The notes under the pieces: generated by a model | Database searches by the model: none | Seen by the model: only the letters and a program-made list of their open reading frames with translations | What the model was told of the DNA's origin: nothing | Made by a program: the position numbers and the translations under genes | Source: Streptomyces sp. ICC1 | GTDB lineage: Bacteria; Actinomycetota; Actinomycetes; Streptomycetales; Streptomycetaceae | NCBI RefSeq assembly: GCF_003287935.1 | Contig: NZ_CP030287.1 | Location: forward strand, 3,438,267-3,502,266 | Length of the DNA stretch: 64,000 nt | Reading direction: 5' to 3' | In this document: positions 52,612-61,849 of the stretch, in pieces | Numbering within the stretch: the stretch's first letter is position 1 | How the letters are laid out: every line of letters begins with the position of its first letter

Positions 52612-52650
52612 CCCGCACCCGTACCCCGCACCCGTACCCCGCACCCGTAC
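52612..52650. repeat. Three 13-bp tandem repeats
   Basis: Three identical units CCCGCACCCGTAC follow each other exactly, with degenerate copies on the right. The array is in the 170-bp gap between the two minus-strand genes. Confidence 0.75.
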
Positions 52651-52673
52651 CCCGCACTCCGCACCCCGCGGGC

Positions 52674-53126
52674 TCAGCCCGCCCCGCGGCACTTCCCGAG
52701 CGCCGCGGCGTGGTTCCGCTTGAGGTCGGCCCACTGCTCGGCGGTGGCGGCCCGGTCGTCGATCCCGCCCGTGACCGGGTCCGGGTCGGGGTACCAGGCC
52801 AGGCCCTCGGCCCGCAGGCACGTGGACTCCCGCCGCAGCGCGGCCAGCCGCTCGGGGCCGATCCGCTCGGGCTCGGGCCGCGCCGGCCGCTTCGCCGCGC
52901 AGGCCTCGTGCGCCGCCTCGTTCCACGGCCGGGTCTTGTCCTCGTACGGCATTCCGGAATCCCGGACCACGACGGGCTGGCCGTTCTGCTTCAGGCAGTC
53001 GTAGTAAGCGATTTCGGCCGCACTCGGGGGCGGACTGTCCTCGGACTTCGGTTCCCCCTTGCCGTCCCCGCACCCCGTGATCGAAAGGGAAAGGGCGAGC
53101 AAAGGGGCGAAATGGAGTGCGCGCAC
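52674..53126 (-). CDS. Lipoprotein, unknown function
   Basis: A 150-residue exported lipoprotein. The N-terminus (MRALHFAPLLALSLSITGCG) has a lipobox ending ITGC, with Cys at residue 19. The mature part is hydrophilic, with Cys at AYYDCLKQNG, HEACAAKRP, ESTCLRAEG and GKCRGAG suggesting disulfides or a helical bundle. A similar Cys-spaced pattern (short DCLKQNG-type motif near the start) occurs in streptomycete lipoproteins of unknown role. No enzyme motif is visible. Confidence 0.7.
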   Translation of the reverse strand: MRALHFAPLLALSLSITGCGDGKGEPKSEDSPPPSAAEIAYYDCLKQNGQPVVVRDSGMPYEDKTRPWNEAAHEACAAKRPARPEPERIGPERLAALRRESTCLRAEGLAWYPDPDPVTGGIDDRAATAEQWADLKRNHAAALGKCRGAG

Positions 53127-53386
53127 GAGCGGGATTCCCTAGTGGAGTTGGCGACGGAATTGGCGCGTCCGGATCGGGGCGCGGGCCCGCGAGACCGTCG
53201 GGCGATCGTAGGCAGCCGTGCCAGAGGTGAACAAGTTGGCTATGAGACAACTGTTTTGACGACCCATCAGGCCAGAAACTGCTTGCTCATGGTCGGTGAC
53301 GGACTGTTGAATTCCGGCCGGGTCGAATTCTCCGGCCCGAGCCCGGTGCACCATCCGCATTTCACCCGAAGGGCAAGGAATACGTG

Positions 53387-53800
53387 ATGAAGAAGGCGCT
53401 TCTCAAGCTGGTGGCCGGAGCCGCCACCGCCACCCTTTCCATCGGCGCCGTTCTCCTGGGAGCGGCCGGACCTTCGGTCGCATCGGCCCGGGACGGAAAT
53501 CTCGAGGACCAGGAATTCGGGCTCTTCTACTACGCGGGCCGGACCGGCTGCGTCTTCGACCTGGTCACCAATGACGTGAACTTCTCCGACGACACCTTCC
53601 GGGGCGGCTGCTCCGGAAGCGGCGCGAGCGTGAACGACAACACCGAGTCCTACCGGAACCGCGACGTCTACGCCTGGAAGGTCGGCACGGACAAGGACCT
53701 GGGCGGCAACGTCGGGGAGATCCCCTCGAAGTACGAGGGCAACGCCTCCACCACCTTCAAGAACCGGATCAGCTCGGCCAAGTACACCCTCCACCCCTGA
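53387..53800 (+). CDS. Secreted peptidase inhibitor family I36-like protein
   Basis: A 137-residue exported protein. The signal peptide (KALLKLVAGAATATLSIGAV to VASA) is followed by a beta-gamma-crystallin-like domain: GLFYYAGRTGCVFDLVTNDV, a VNDNTESYRNRDVYAWKVGT strand, GGNVGEIPSKYEGN and FKNRISSAKYTL. The N-D-x-x-S-S-Y-x-N and N-x-I-S-S patterns are those of I36 (SMI-type) metalloprotease inhibitors and related crystallin-fold proteins from Streptomyces. It may inhibit an extracellular protease, perhaps those in the hydrolase island, but no test is possible here. AAGGAA is 6 nt before ATG 53387. Two Cys likely bridge. Confidence 0.7.
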   Translation: MKKALLKLVAGAATATLSIGAVLLGAAGPSVASARDGNLEDQEFGLFYYAGRTGCVFDLVTNDVNFSDDTFRGGCSGSGASVNDNTESYRNRDVYAWKVGTDKDLGGNVGEIPSKYEGNASTTFKNRISSAKYTLHP

Positions 53801-53830
53801 TCCCGGCCACCGACGAAGGAGTTCCGCCCG

Positions 53831-54793
53831 ATGCGCAAGCGCCTTCGCACCACCGCCCCCGCCGCCTTCGCCGCCCTCTCGGCGGCCGCGCTCCTGGCGG
53901 GCTGCGCCGCCGCCGGGGCCGCGGGCGGTGAGCCGGAGCTCGGCCCGGTCGAGGTCAATCCGCCGACGGCCGCGCTGGCCCTGCCGATGGACGCGTACAC
54001 GGACACCGAGGCCGAGTCGATCCGCATGGGGCAGGTGCAGCAGCGCCTGCTCGCACGGTGCATGGCCCGGTACGGGTTCGCGTACGAGGGGCTGAAGTCG
54101 GCCGAGCCCGCCGGCGGGCGCGGAGCCGAGGACCGGCACCGCACCCTCTTCGGGGCCGCCGACCTCGCCTACGCCGCCTCCTACGGGTACGACCCGAACG
54201 CGGGCGCGGGGACCCGCGCCAAGCCCGCCGCCCCCGAGCTGACCGACAGCGCGTACGCCGTCATGAACGGCGAGCCGCGGGGCGCGGCGGGCGGGCGGGC
54301 CCCCGACGCCATGAACGAGGAGGAGGCCGCGGGCGTGGACAGCGGCCTGACGGCCGGCGGGGCCAAGGTGCCGGCCGGCGGGTGCGGCAGGGAGGCCTAC
54401 CGCAAGCTGTACGCGCCGACGAAGGACAGCGTGGACCTGCTCTTCACGTTCGGGCTGGCCGGGGAGGCGCACGACCGGTCCAAGAACGACTCGCGCGTGC
54501 TCGCCGTGCTGGAGAAGTGGTCGGCGTGCATGGGCGGATCGGGCTATAGCGGGATCAAGACCCCGTACGACGTGATCGAGGAGCTCGGCCTGCAGGGAGA
54601 CCAGGGCGGCCCCAAGGCCGTCAACGCGGCCAAGGCCGACGTCGCCTGCAAGCAGGAGGTGAACCTCGTCGGCATCTGGGCGGCGGTCGAGCGGGCCTAC
54701 CAGGAGCGGCTGGCCGAGGAGCACGCCCAGACGCTCGCCCTGTACAAGGCGCAGCGCGAGGCCCGCTTCAGGCTGGCGGCCGAGGTCGCCTGA
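53831..54793 (+). CDS. Lipoprotein of unknown function
   Basis: A 320-residue lipoprotein with signal peptide MRKRLRTTAPAAFAALSAAA and lipobox LLAGC. The mature protein has a helical, Ala/Gly-rich sequence with Cys in ARCMARYGF, GGCGREAYRK, SACMGGSGYS and VACKQEVN, a pattern shared with the 150-residue lipoprotein nearby (C-M near Y-G). The regions YGFAYEGLKSAEPAG and YRKLYAPTKDSVDLLFTFGL have no recognised motif. It follows the I36-like gene by 30 bp on the same strand and ends before a clear terminator. Confidence 0.65.
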   Translation: MRKRLRTTAPAAFAALSAAALLAGCAAAGAAGGEPELGPVEVNPPTAALALPMDAYTDTEAESIRMGQVQQRLLARCMARYGFAYEGLKSAEPAGGRGAEDRHRTLFGAADLAYAASYGYDPNAGAGTRAKPAAPELTDSAYAVMNGEPRGAAGGRAPDAMNEEEAAGVDSGLTAGGAKVPAGGCGREAYRKLYAPTKDSVDLLFTFGLAGEAHDRSKNDSRVLAVLEKWSACMGGSGYSGIKTPYDVIEELGLQGDQGGPKAVNAAKADVACKQEVNLVGIWAAVERAYQERLAEEHAQTLALYKAQREARFRLAAEVA

Positions 54794-54881
54794 GGGGCCG
54801 CCAGGGCCCGGGGCGGCGCTCAGCGCCCCCGGAAGGCCCCCCAGAGCCGCAGGAAGCGGCCGGACGGCCCCGGAGCCGCAG

Positions 54882-54923
54882 GAAGGCCGGTACTCGACCC
54901 CGGGCGGGGGAGTACCGGCCTTC
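54882..54923 (+). terminator. Hairpin after the lipoprotein gene
   Basis: GAAGGCCGGTACTC and GAGTACCGGCCTTC, a perfect 14-bp stem around a 14-nt loop. It lies in the convergent gap and can end transcription from both the lipoprotein and the NlpC/P60 gene. Confidence 0.8.
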
Positions 54924-54971
54924 AGCGCGTCGCCGAGGGCGGCTCGGAACGCGGACGATCCCGGTGGGGGA

Positions 54972-55817
54972 TCAGAGGACGCGGACGGCGCCGGTCGGCT
55001 TGTCGTAGCTCAGCGAGCGCTCGACGATGCCCGTGCTGGAGTTCTGCGCGCCGACGAACTTGCCGCCGCCCACGTAGACGGCGACGTGGTACGCGCTGCC
55101 CTTGGAGCCCCAGTACAGGATGTCGCCCGGCTGAAGGGCGTTCAGGGACACCGAGGTGCCGGCCGAGGACTGCGCCTGCGACATGCGCGGCAGGCTGATG
55201 CCGGCCTGGCGGTACGCGGCCTGGACGAGGCCCGAGCAGTCGAACGAGGACGGGCCGGTGCCGCCCATGACGTAGGCCTTGCCGACCTGCGCGCGGGCGA
55301 AGTTCACGATGGCGGCGGCGGAACCGGTCGCCGGGGCGGTGACGGTGCCCGTGCCCTGCGCGGAGGAGCCCTCGGAGGAGGAGGGCTTGGTCTGGAGCGA
55401 GGCGCGGGCGGTGCTGCGGTTGGCGCGCTCGGACTCGGCCTTGCGGTCCGCGTCCTCCTTCGCCTTCTGCTCGGTGTCGGCCTTCTGCTGGGCGTCGGCC
55501 TTGGCCTGCTTGGCCTCGGCGGCGGCGCCGGTGCGGGCGGTCTCCTCCAGGGCGTTGAGCTCGCCCTCGACGGCGGCGGCGCGGGTGTTCTCGGCGGCCT
55601 TGGTGACGGACGAGGAGACCTCGGCGGCCAGGTCCAGGTTGAGGACCGGCATTTCGAGAGTGGTCTCGTGCACGGGCTCGGCGGAGGGGGTGGCGCTCGC
55701 CGTGCCGGCCATGGCCAGGGTGCTGAGGACGCCACCGGCAACTCCGGCGCGGACCGCGAGCTTCGAGGCGCTGCGGCGGGGCTTCCGGTGGCTGGGTATG
55801 TGAGCGGTAAGGGACAT
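54972..55817 (-). CDS. Secreted NlpC/P60 cell-wall endopeptidase
   Basis: A 281-residue exported hydrolase. The N-terminal Arg/Lys stretch (HIPSHRKPRRSASKLAVRAG) and hydrophobic core (VAGGVLSTLAMAGTASA) form a long signal peptide. A Glu/Ala/Lys-rich coiled segment (about residues 60-140) precedes the NlpC/P60 domain with the catalytic Cys in SFDCSGLVQAAYRQAG and the His in SAYHVAVYVGGGKFVGA. It probably cuts D-Glu-mDAP stems during growth or spore germination. ATG 55817 was chosen over an upstream ATG. The gene is divergent from nuoA across a 913-bp gap. Confidence 0.9.
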   Translation of the reverse strand: MSLTAHIPSHRKPRRSASKLAVRAGVAGGVLSTLAMAGTASATPSAEPVHETTLEMPVLNLDLAAEVSSSVTKAAENTRAAAVEGELNALEETARTGAAAEAKQAKADAQQKADTEQKAKEDADRKAESERANRSTARASLQTKPSSSEGSSAQGTGTVTAPATGSAAAIVNFARAQVGKAYVMGGTGPSSFDCSGLVQAAYRQAGISLPRMSQAQSSAGTSVSLNALQPGDILYWGSKGSAYHVAVYVGGGKFVGAQNSSTGIVERSLSYDKPTGAVRVL

Positions 55818-56203
55818 GGGTACAACCGCTATCAGGGCGTTGCGGTTCCCTTCAAGAAACGTGGTCTGCGCCACAGTTGTGCGCGAAGGGTGCTAACCGG
55901 GCGCGTCGGACTCCTTATTGACGCCGTAACGGGCCAATCGGACACCCCGCCGCAAGGCTGTGATCATGGGGTTTTCGAAATAAGTCCGAATTGGTCCTCG
56001 GCCTACCATCCACCCGCACAGATGGCCAAGCCCCCTTTCGCTGCCGCGAATCCGGAGTGGCGCAGGTCACAGGAGTGTCACGCGATGCGGACGCTGTGAC
56101 CCGGCTGTGACCCGGCCGTGAACCCGCCGCCGGGCCGGCGGGTGCCGGAGGGGGTCGCGGGCGGGCCGAGGGGCGGGTCGGGAGGCGCGTCGAGGGGTGG
56201 GCC

Positions 56204-56227
56204 GCCGACCGGTTCGCCGACCGGTTC
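56204..56227. repeat. Two 12-bp tandem repeats
   Basis: Two adjacent copies of GCCGACCGGTTC in the nuo control region, followed by variant copies (GCGGGGCGGTT, CAACCGGTCC). Confidence 0.7.
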
Positions 56228-56488
56228 GCGGGGCGGTTAGCCAACCGGTCCGCCGGGCGGTCGGCGTGCGGGCCGGCCGGGCGGTTCCGACTTAGTGAAC
56301 GCGCGCACGCGTCCACTCCCGTACGCGGGGGATCCCCCGACCGGGCGACGTCGATCCCTTTATCACCACGCGCACCACCTCGCCAATTTGCGTGCAGCCA
56401 CCACGGTTTGATAGGGCGACAGGCCTTCCACCTGCGACTACAGGAGCGGATGTCACCTTTGGTGATCATGTGGATGCTTCGCGTATGA

Positions 56489-56573
56489 AGATCACCACTC
56501 ATCGGACTTCATGATCGTTCGTCAGGTGGTGGAGATCACAAACTCGTTGTTGCAACCCGTGTCGCAGATCACA
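56489..56573 (+). promoter_or_regulatory. Three phased AGATCAC repeats upstream of the nuo promoter
   Basis: AGATCAC occurs at 56489, 56533 and 56566, 44 and 33 bp apart, both multiples of 11 bp, so all face the same DNA side. The second and third sit in TGGTGGAGATCACA and TGTCGCAGATCACA, which resemble two halves of Crp/Fnr-type dyads. The repeats end just before the -10 region and look like activator sites; the binding protein is unknown. Confidence 0.5.
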
Positions 56574-56590
56574 GACGAGCAGGCATAAGA
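56561..56590 (+). promoter_or_regulatory. Probable nuo operon promoter
   Basis: TAAGAT (56585-56590) is a good -10 box; GTCGCA (56561-56566) is 18 bp upstream as a weak -35. A start near 56597 would place the Rex-type operator immediately downstream. Confidence 0.5.
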
Positions 56591-56607
56591 TGCGCACCAG
56601 TCCGGCT

Positions 56608-56623
56608 TGTGAACTGCCTCACA
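56608..56623. promoter_or_regulatory. Rex operator of the nuo operon
   Basis: TGTGAACTGCCTCACA matches the Streptomyces Rex operator consensus TGTGAACGCGTTCACA at 13 of 16 positions, with both TGTGA/TCACA ends intact. Rex represses respiratory genes when NADH/NAD is low; nuo is a known Rex target in S. coelicolor. The site is just downstream of the probable transcription start. Confidence 0.75.
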
Positions 56624-56730
56624 TGCAAGCGCTCGATCAACTCGATCACGGCGCGGTCTTCGCGGGGCGGGGCGCTCGGCGCCGGCACAGCGGTCCATAC
56701 GGTCAAGGACGACTGGAAGGAGCGAGGAGC

Positions 56731-57090
56731 GTGAATGCGTACGCGCCCATCCTCGTGCTCGGCGCCCTCGGCGCAGGGTTTGCGATCTTCTCCGTGGTCA
56801 TGGCCACGCTGATCGGCCCAAAACGGTACAACCGGGCAAAACTTGAAGCTTATGAGTGCGGCATCGAGCCCACACCCATGCCGGCCGGCGGCGGCCGCTT
56901 CCCCATCAAGTACTACCTGACGGCGATGCTCTTCATCGTCTTCGACATCGAGGTTGTCTTCCTCTACCCCTGGGCGGTCACCTTCGACTCGCTGGGGATC
57001 TTCGGGCTCGTCGAGATGCTCCTCTTCGTGCTCACCGTCTTCGTCGCCTACGCCTACGTGTGGCGCCGCGGCGGCCTGGAATGGGACTGA
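56731..57090 (+). CDS. nuoA: NADH-quinone oxidoreductase subunit A
   Basis: A 119-residue membrane subunit of complex I with three helices (about residues 5-26, 62-82 and 90-110). The family hallmark KRYNRAKLEAYECGIEPTP lies in the loop after helix 1, where the Cys is exposed in the deactive form, and FPIKYYLTAMLFIVFDIEVV begins helix 2. The sequence is near identical to S. coelicolor NuoA. GTG 56731 follows GAGGAGC; the upstream ATG 56590 would add 47 unlikely residues. First gene of the operon; next gene 14 bp away. Confidence 0.96.
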   Translation: MNAYAPILVLGALGAGFAIFSVVMATLIGPKRYNRAKLEAYECGIEPTPMPAGGGRFPIKYYLTAMLFIVFDIEVVFLYPWAVTFDSLGIFGLVEMLLFVLTVFVAYAYVWRRGGLEWD

Positions 57091-57104
57091 GGGGCTGAAT
57101 TTCC

Positions 57105-57659
57105 ATGGGACTGGAAGAGAAGCTGCCGAGCGGCTTTCTGCTGACCACCGTCGAACAGGCCGCGGGATGGGTGCGCAAGTCATCCGTCTTCCCCGCGACC
57201 TTCGGCCTGGCCTGCTGCGCGATCGAGATGATGACCACCGGAGCGGGCCGGTACGACCTGGCCCGCTTCGGCATGGAGGTCTTCCGCGGATCCCCGCGGC
57301 AGGCCGACCTGATGATCGTGGCGGGCCGGGTCAGCCAGAAGATGGCGCCGGTGCTGCGGCAGGTGTATGACCAGATGCCCGCTCCCAAGTGGGTCATCTC
57401 CATGGGTGTCTGCGCCTCTTCGGGCGGGATGTTCAACAACTACGCGATCGTCCAGGGCGTCGACCACATCGTCCCGGTGGACATCTATCTGCCCGGCTGC
57501 CCGCCCCGCCCCGAGATGCTGATCGACGCGATCCTCAAGCTCCACCAGAAGATCCAGGGATCCAAGCTCGGCGTGAACCGGGAAGAGGCCGCCCGCGAGG
57601 CGGAGGAGGCGGCCCTCAAGGCGCTCCCCATGATCGAGATGAAGGGGCTCCTGCGGTGA
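57105..57659 (+). CDS. nuoB: NADH-quinone oxidoreductase subunit B
   Basis: A 184-residue peripheral subunit that carries the N2 [4Fe-4S] cluster, the last before quinone. The tandem-Cys motif is [11 protein letters not shown], with further ligands in [15 protein letters not shown] and [12 protein letters not shown]. The Arg/Asp network ([20 protein letters not shown]) is conserved. The C-terminal extension of about 30 residues ([20 protein letters not shown]) is usual in actinobacteria. It overlaps nuoC by GTGA. Confidence 0.97.
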   Translation: MGLEEKLPSGFLLTTVEQAAGWVRKSSVFPATFGLACCAIEMMTTGAGRYDLARFGMEVFRGSPRQADLMIVAGRVSQKMAPVLRQVYDQMPAPKWVISMGVCASSGGMFNNYAIVQGVDHIVPVDIYLPGCPPRPEMLIDAILKLHQKIQGSKLGVNREEAAREAEEAALKALPMIEMKGLLR

Positions 57660-58396
57660 GCGACGACCCGGCCGTGGAGAACGGCCCCCATGCGGGCGAC
57701 GGCACCAACGTGCCCGCCCCCCGCGGCACCGCCGGCCCCGAGGTGATCGGAGTCCGCAAGGGCATGTTCGGCGCCGAGAGCGGCGGCGACACCAGCGGCT
57801 ACGGCGGCCTCGTGCGCACCGTGGCCCTGCCCGGCGCGAGCGCCCGCCCGTACGGCTCGTACTTCGACGAGGTCGTCGACGAGCTCGAAGGGGCGCTGGA
57901 GGAGCAGGACCTGGTCCCGGACAACGCGATCGAGAAGGTCGTCGTCGACCGGGCGGAGCTGACCCTCCACATCGCCCGCGAGCACCTCCTCCTCGTGGCG
58001 AGGACCCTGCGCGACGACCCGGCCCTGCGCTTCGAGCTCTGCACGGGCGTCAGCGGGGTGCACTTCCCGGGAGACAAGGGCCGCGAGCTGCACGCCGTCT
58101 ACCACCTGCGCTCGCTCACCCACGGCCGGATCCTGCGCCTGGAGGTGTCCGCCCCGGACGCCGACCCGCACGTGCCCTCGATCGTCTCGGTCTACCCGAC
58201 CAACGACTGGCACGAGCGCGAGACGTACGACTTCTTCGGGCTGGTCTTCGACGGGCACCCGGCGCTCACCCGGATCATGATGCCGGACGACTGGCAGGGC
58301 TTCCCGCAGCGCAAGGACTACCCGCTCGGCGGCATCGCCATCGAGTACAAGGGCGCCCAGATCCCGGCTCCTGACCAGCGGAGGTCGTACAGCTGA
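57656..58396 (+). CDS. nuoC: NADH-quinone oxidoreductase subunit C
   Basis: A 246-residue subunit. After an acidic leader ([20 protein letters not shown]) comes the NuoC/30-kDa domain with [20 protein letters not shown] and the signature [20 protein letters not shown] followed by [18 protein letters not shown]. It helps form the interface to NuoD near the quinone cavity. GTG 57656 overlaps the nuoB stop, and the TGA overlaps nuoD's ATG (TGATG), so translation is tightly coupled. Length is longer than E. coli NuoC alone, without fusion to NuoD. Confidence 0.95.
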   Translation: MSDDPAVENGPHAGDGTNVPAPRGTAGPEVIGVRKGMFGAESGGDTSGYGGLVRTVALPGASARPYGSYFDEVVDELEGALEEQDLVPDNAIEKVVVDRAELTLHIAREHLLLVARTLRDDPALRFELCTGVSGVHFPGDKGRELHAVYHLRSLTHGRILRLEVSAPDADPHVPSIVSVYPTNDWHERETYDFFGLVFDGHPALTRIMMPDDWQGFPQRKDYPLGGIAIEYKGAQIPAPDQRRSYS

Positions 58397-59730
58397 TGAA
58401 CACCCAGAAGGAATCGAACCACGCCTCCGCACGCGAGACCACCGAGGGCACCGTCTACACCGTCACCGGCGGTGACTGGGACGAGATCGTCCGGTCCGCG
58501 GCCCGCGCCGACGACGAGCGGATCGTCGTCAACATGGGTCCGCAGCACCCGTCCACCCACGGAGTGCTCCGCCTGATCCTGGAGATCGACGGCGAGACGG
58601 TCACCGAGGCCCGCTGCGGCATCGGCTACCTCCACACCGGCATCGAGAAGAACCTCGAATTCCGGAACTGGACGCAGGGCACCACCTTCGTCACGCGCAT
58701 GGACTACCTGACGCCGTTCTTCAACGAGACGGCGTACTGCCTGGGCGTCGAGAAGCTGCTCGGCATCACCGATCAGATCCCGGACCGCGCCACCGCCATC
58801 CGCGTCCTGCTGATGGAGCTCAACCGGCTCTCCTCCCACCTGGTGTGCATCGCCACCGGCGGCATGGAGCTCGGCGCGACCACGATCATGATCTACGGGT
58901 TCCGCGACCGCGAGCTGATCCTCGACGTGTTCGAGCTCATCACCGGACTGCGCATGAACCACGCGTTCGTCCGCCCCGGCGGCCTCGCGCAGGACCTGCC
59001 CCCGGGCGCGGTCGACCAGCTCCGCGAGTTCGTCAAGACCATGAAGAAGAACCTGCCGGAGTACGACAAGCTCGCCACCGGCAACCCCATCTTCAAGGCA
59101 CGCATGCAGGACGTCGGATACCTCGACCTCACCGGCTGCATGGCGCTCGGCGCCACCGGCCCGGTCCTGCGCTCCGCCGGCCTGCCGCACGACCTGCGCA
59201 AGTCCGACCCGTACTGCGGCTACGAGAACTACGAGTTCGACGTGCCGACCACCGAGTCCTGCGACTCCTACGGGCGCTTCCTGATCCGCCTGGAGGAGAT
59301 GCGCCAGTCCCTGCGGATCGTCGAGCAGTGCCTGGACCGCCTGGAGCCGGGCCCGGTCATGGTCGCCGACAAGAAGATCGCCTGGCCCGCGCAGCTCGCG
59401 ATGGGCCCGGACGGCCTCGGCAACTCGCTCGACCACATCAGGAACATCATGGGCACCTCCATGGAGGCCCTCATCCACCACTTCAAGCTGGTGACCGAGG
59501 GCTTCCGGGTACCGGCCGGGCAGGCCTACGCGGCCGTCGAGTCCCCCAAGGGCGAACTCGGCGTCCACGTCGTCTCCGACGGCGGCACCCGCCCCTACCG
59601 GGTCCACTTCCGCGACCCGTCCTTCACCAACCTGCAGGCCATGGCGGCGATGTGCGAGGGCGGCCAGATCGCCGACGTCATCGTGGCCGTCGCCTCCATC
59701 GACCCCGTGATGGGAGGCGTCGACCGATGA
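58396..59730 (+). CDS. nuoD: NADH-quinone oxidoreductase subunit D
   Basis: A 444-residue 49-kDa-type subunit lining the quinone-binding pocket. [20 protein letters not shown] holds the conserved HPSTHGVLR loop (His ligating quinone), and [20 protein letters not shown] is the second family signature. The quinone-binding Tyr is in [13 protein letters not shown], with [16 protein letters not shown] near the end. The sequence has no gaps against actinobacterial homologues. The start overlaps nuoC and the stop overlaps nuoE. Confidence 0.97.
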   Translation: MNTQKESNHASARETTEGTVYTVTGGDWDEIVRSAARADDERIVVNMGPQHPSTHGVLRLILEIDGETVTEARCGIGYLHTGIEKNLEFRNWTQGTTFVTRMDYLTPFFNETAYCLGVEKLLGITDQIPDRATAIRVLLMELNRLSSHLVCIATGGMELGATTIMIYGFRDRELILDVFELITGLRMNHAFVRPGGLAQDLPPGAVDQLREFVKTMKKNLPEYDKLATGNPIFKARMQDVGYLDLTGCMALGATGPVLRSAGLPHDLRKSDPYCGYENYEFDVPTTESCDSYGRFLIRLEEMRQSLRIVEQCLDRLEPGPVMVADKKIAWPAQLAMGPDGLGNSLDHIRNIMGTSMEALIHHFKLVTEGFRVPAGQAYAAVESPKGELGVHVVSDGGTRPYRVHFRDPSFTNLQAMAAMCEGGQIADVIVAVASIDPVMGGVDR

Positions 59731-60484
59731 CAGCCAACCCGGCAAGTCAAGGGGTGAGCCTGGGCATGCCCCAGCTGCCGGCCCCGGGATACCCGGCCGA
59801 AGTGCGCGAGCGGCTGGCGGCCGACGCCGCCGAGGTCATCGCGCGCTACCCCGACAGCCGCTCCGCGCTGCTGCCGCTGCTCCACCTCATGCAGTCGGAG
59901 GAGGGCTACGTCTCGCGCACCGGCATCCGGTTCTGCGCCGAGGTGCTGGGCCTGACGACCGCCGAGGTCACGGCGGTGGCCACCTTCTACACGATGTACC
60001 GGCGCAAGGCCTCCGGCGACTACCAGGTCGGGGTCTGCACGAACACCCTGTGCGCGGTCATGGGCGGCGACGCCATCTTCGAGGAACTCAAGGAGCACCT
60101 CGGGGTCGGCAACAACGAGACCACCCCCGACGGCAAGGTCACCCTCGAGCACATCGAGTGCAACGCGGCCTGCGACTACGCCCCCGTGGTGATGGTCAAC
60201 TGGGAGTTCTTCGACAACCAGACCCCCGAGTCCGCCAAGGACATGGTGGACGACCTGCTGGCCGGCCGCCCGGTCGAGCCGACCCGCGGCGCCCCGCTGT
60301 GCACCTACAAGGAGACCGCCCGGATCCTGGCGGGCTTCCCGGACGAGCGCGCGGGCGCGGTCGAGGCGACCGGCGGCGCCGGCGCCGCCTCCCTGATCGG
60401 CCTGCGCATCGCGCGCGGAGAATCCCCGCAGCTCGGCAAGGTCGTGCACCAGCGTGCCGAGACCACGACCGAGGAGGGGGAGTG

Positions 60485-60485
<1 letters not shown>
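59727..60485 (+). CDS. nuoE: NADH-quinone oxidoreductase subunit E
   Basis: A 252-residue 24-kDa subunit. The thioredoxin-like [2Fe-2S] domain has Cys pairs [14 protein letters not shown] and [15 protein letters not shown]. The helical N-terminal domain includes [20 protein letters not shown] and [15 protein letters not shown]. The C-terminal extension of about 60 residues ([20 protein letters not shown]) is characteristic of actinobacteria. It overlaps nuoD by ATGA and nuoF by TGATG. Confidence 0.96.

Positions 60486-61845
<1,360 letters not shown>

Positions 61846-61849
<4 letters not shown>

Larger units (their letters stand above)
55818..56730. other. Long intergenic control region between NlpC/P60 and nuoA
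   Basis: 913 bases without a credible gene. Features seen: two 12-bp copies of GCCGACCGGTTC (56204-56227), an inverted pair GGTGATC/GATCACC (56461-56496), three direct AGATCAC repeats, a TAAGAT -10 box and a Rex-type site. The left part upstream of the hydrolase gene was inspected for the ydaO c-di-AMP riboswitch and gave no convincing match. Much of the rest is low-complexity GC-rich DNA. Confidence 0.6.

Noticed and set aside
55818..56100. ydaO/c-di-AMP riboswitch upstream of the NlpC/P60 gene
   Set aside because: Such riboswitches precede wall hydrolase genes in Streptomyces, but I could not match the conserved elements in this sequence.
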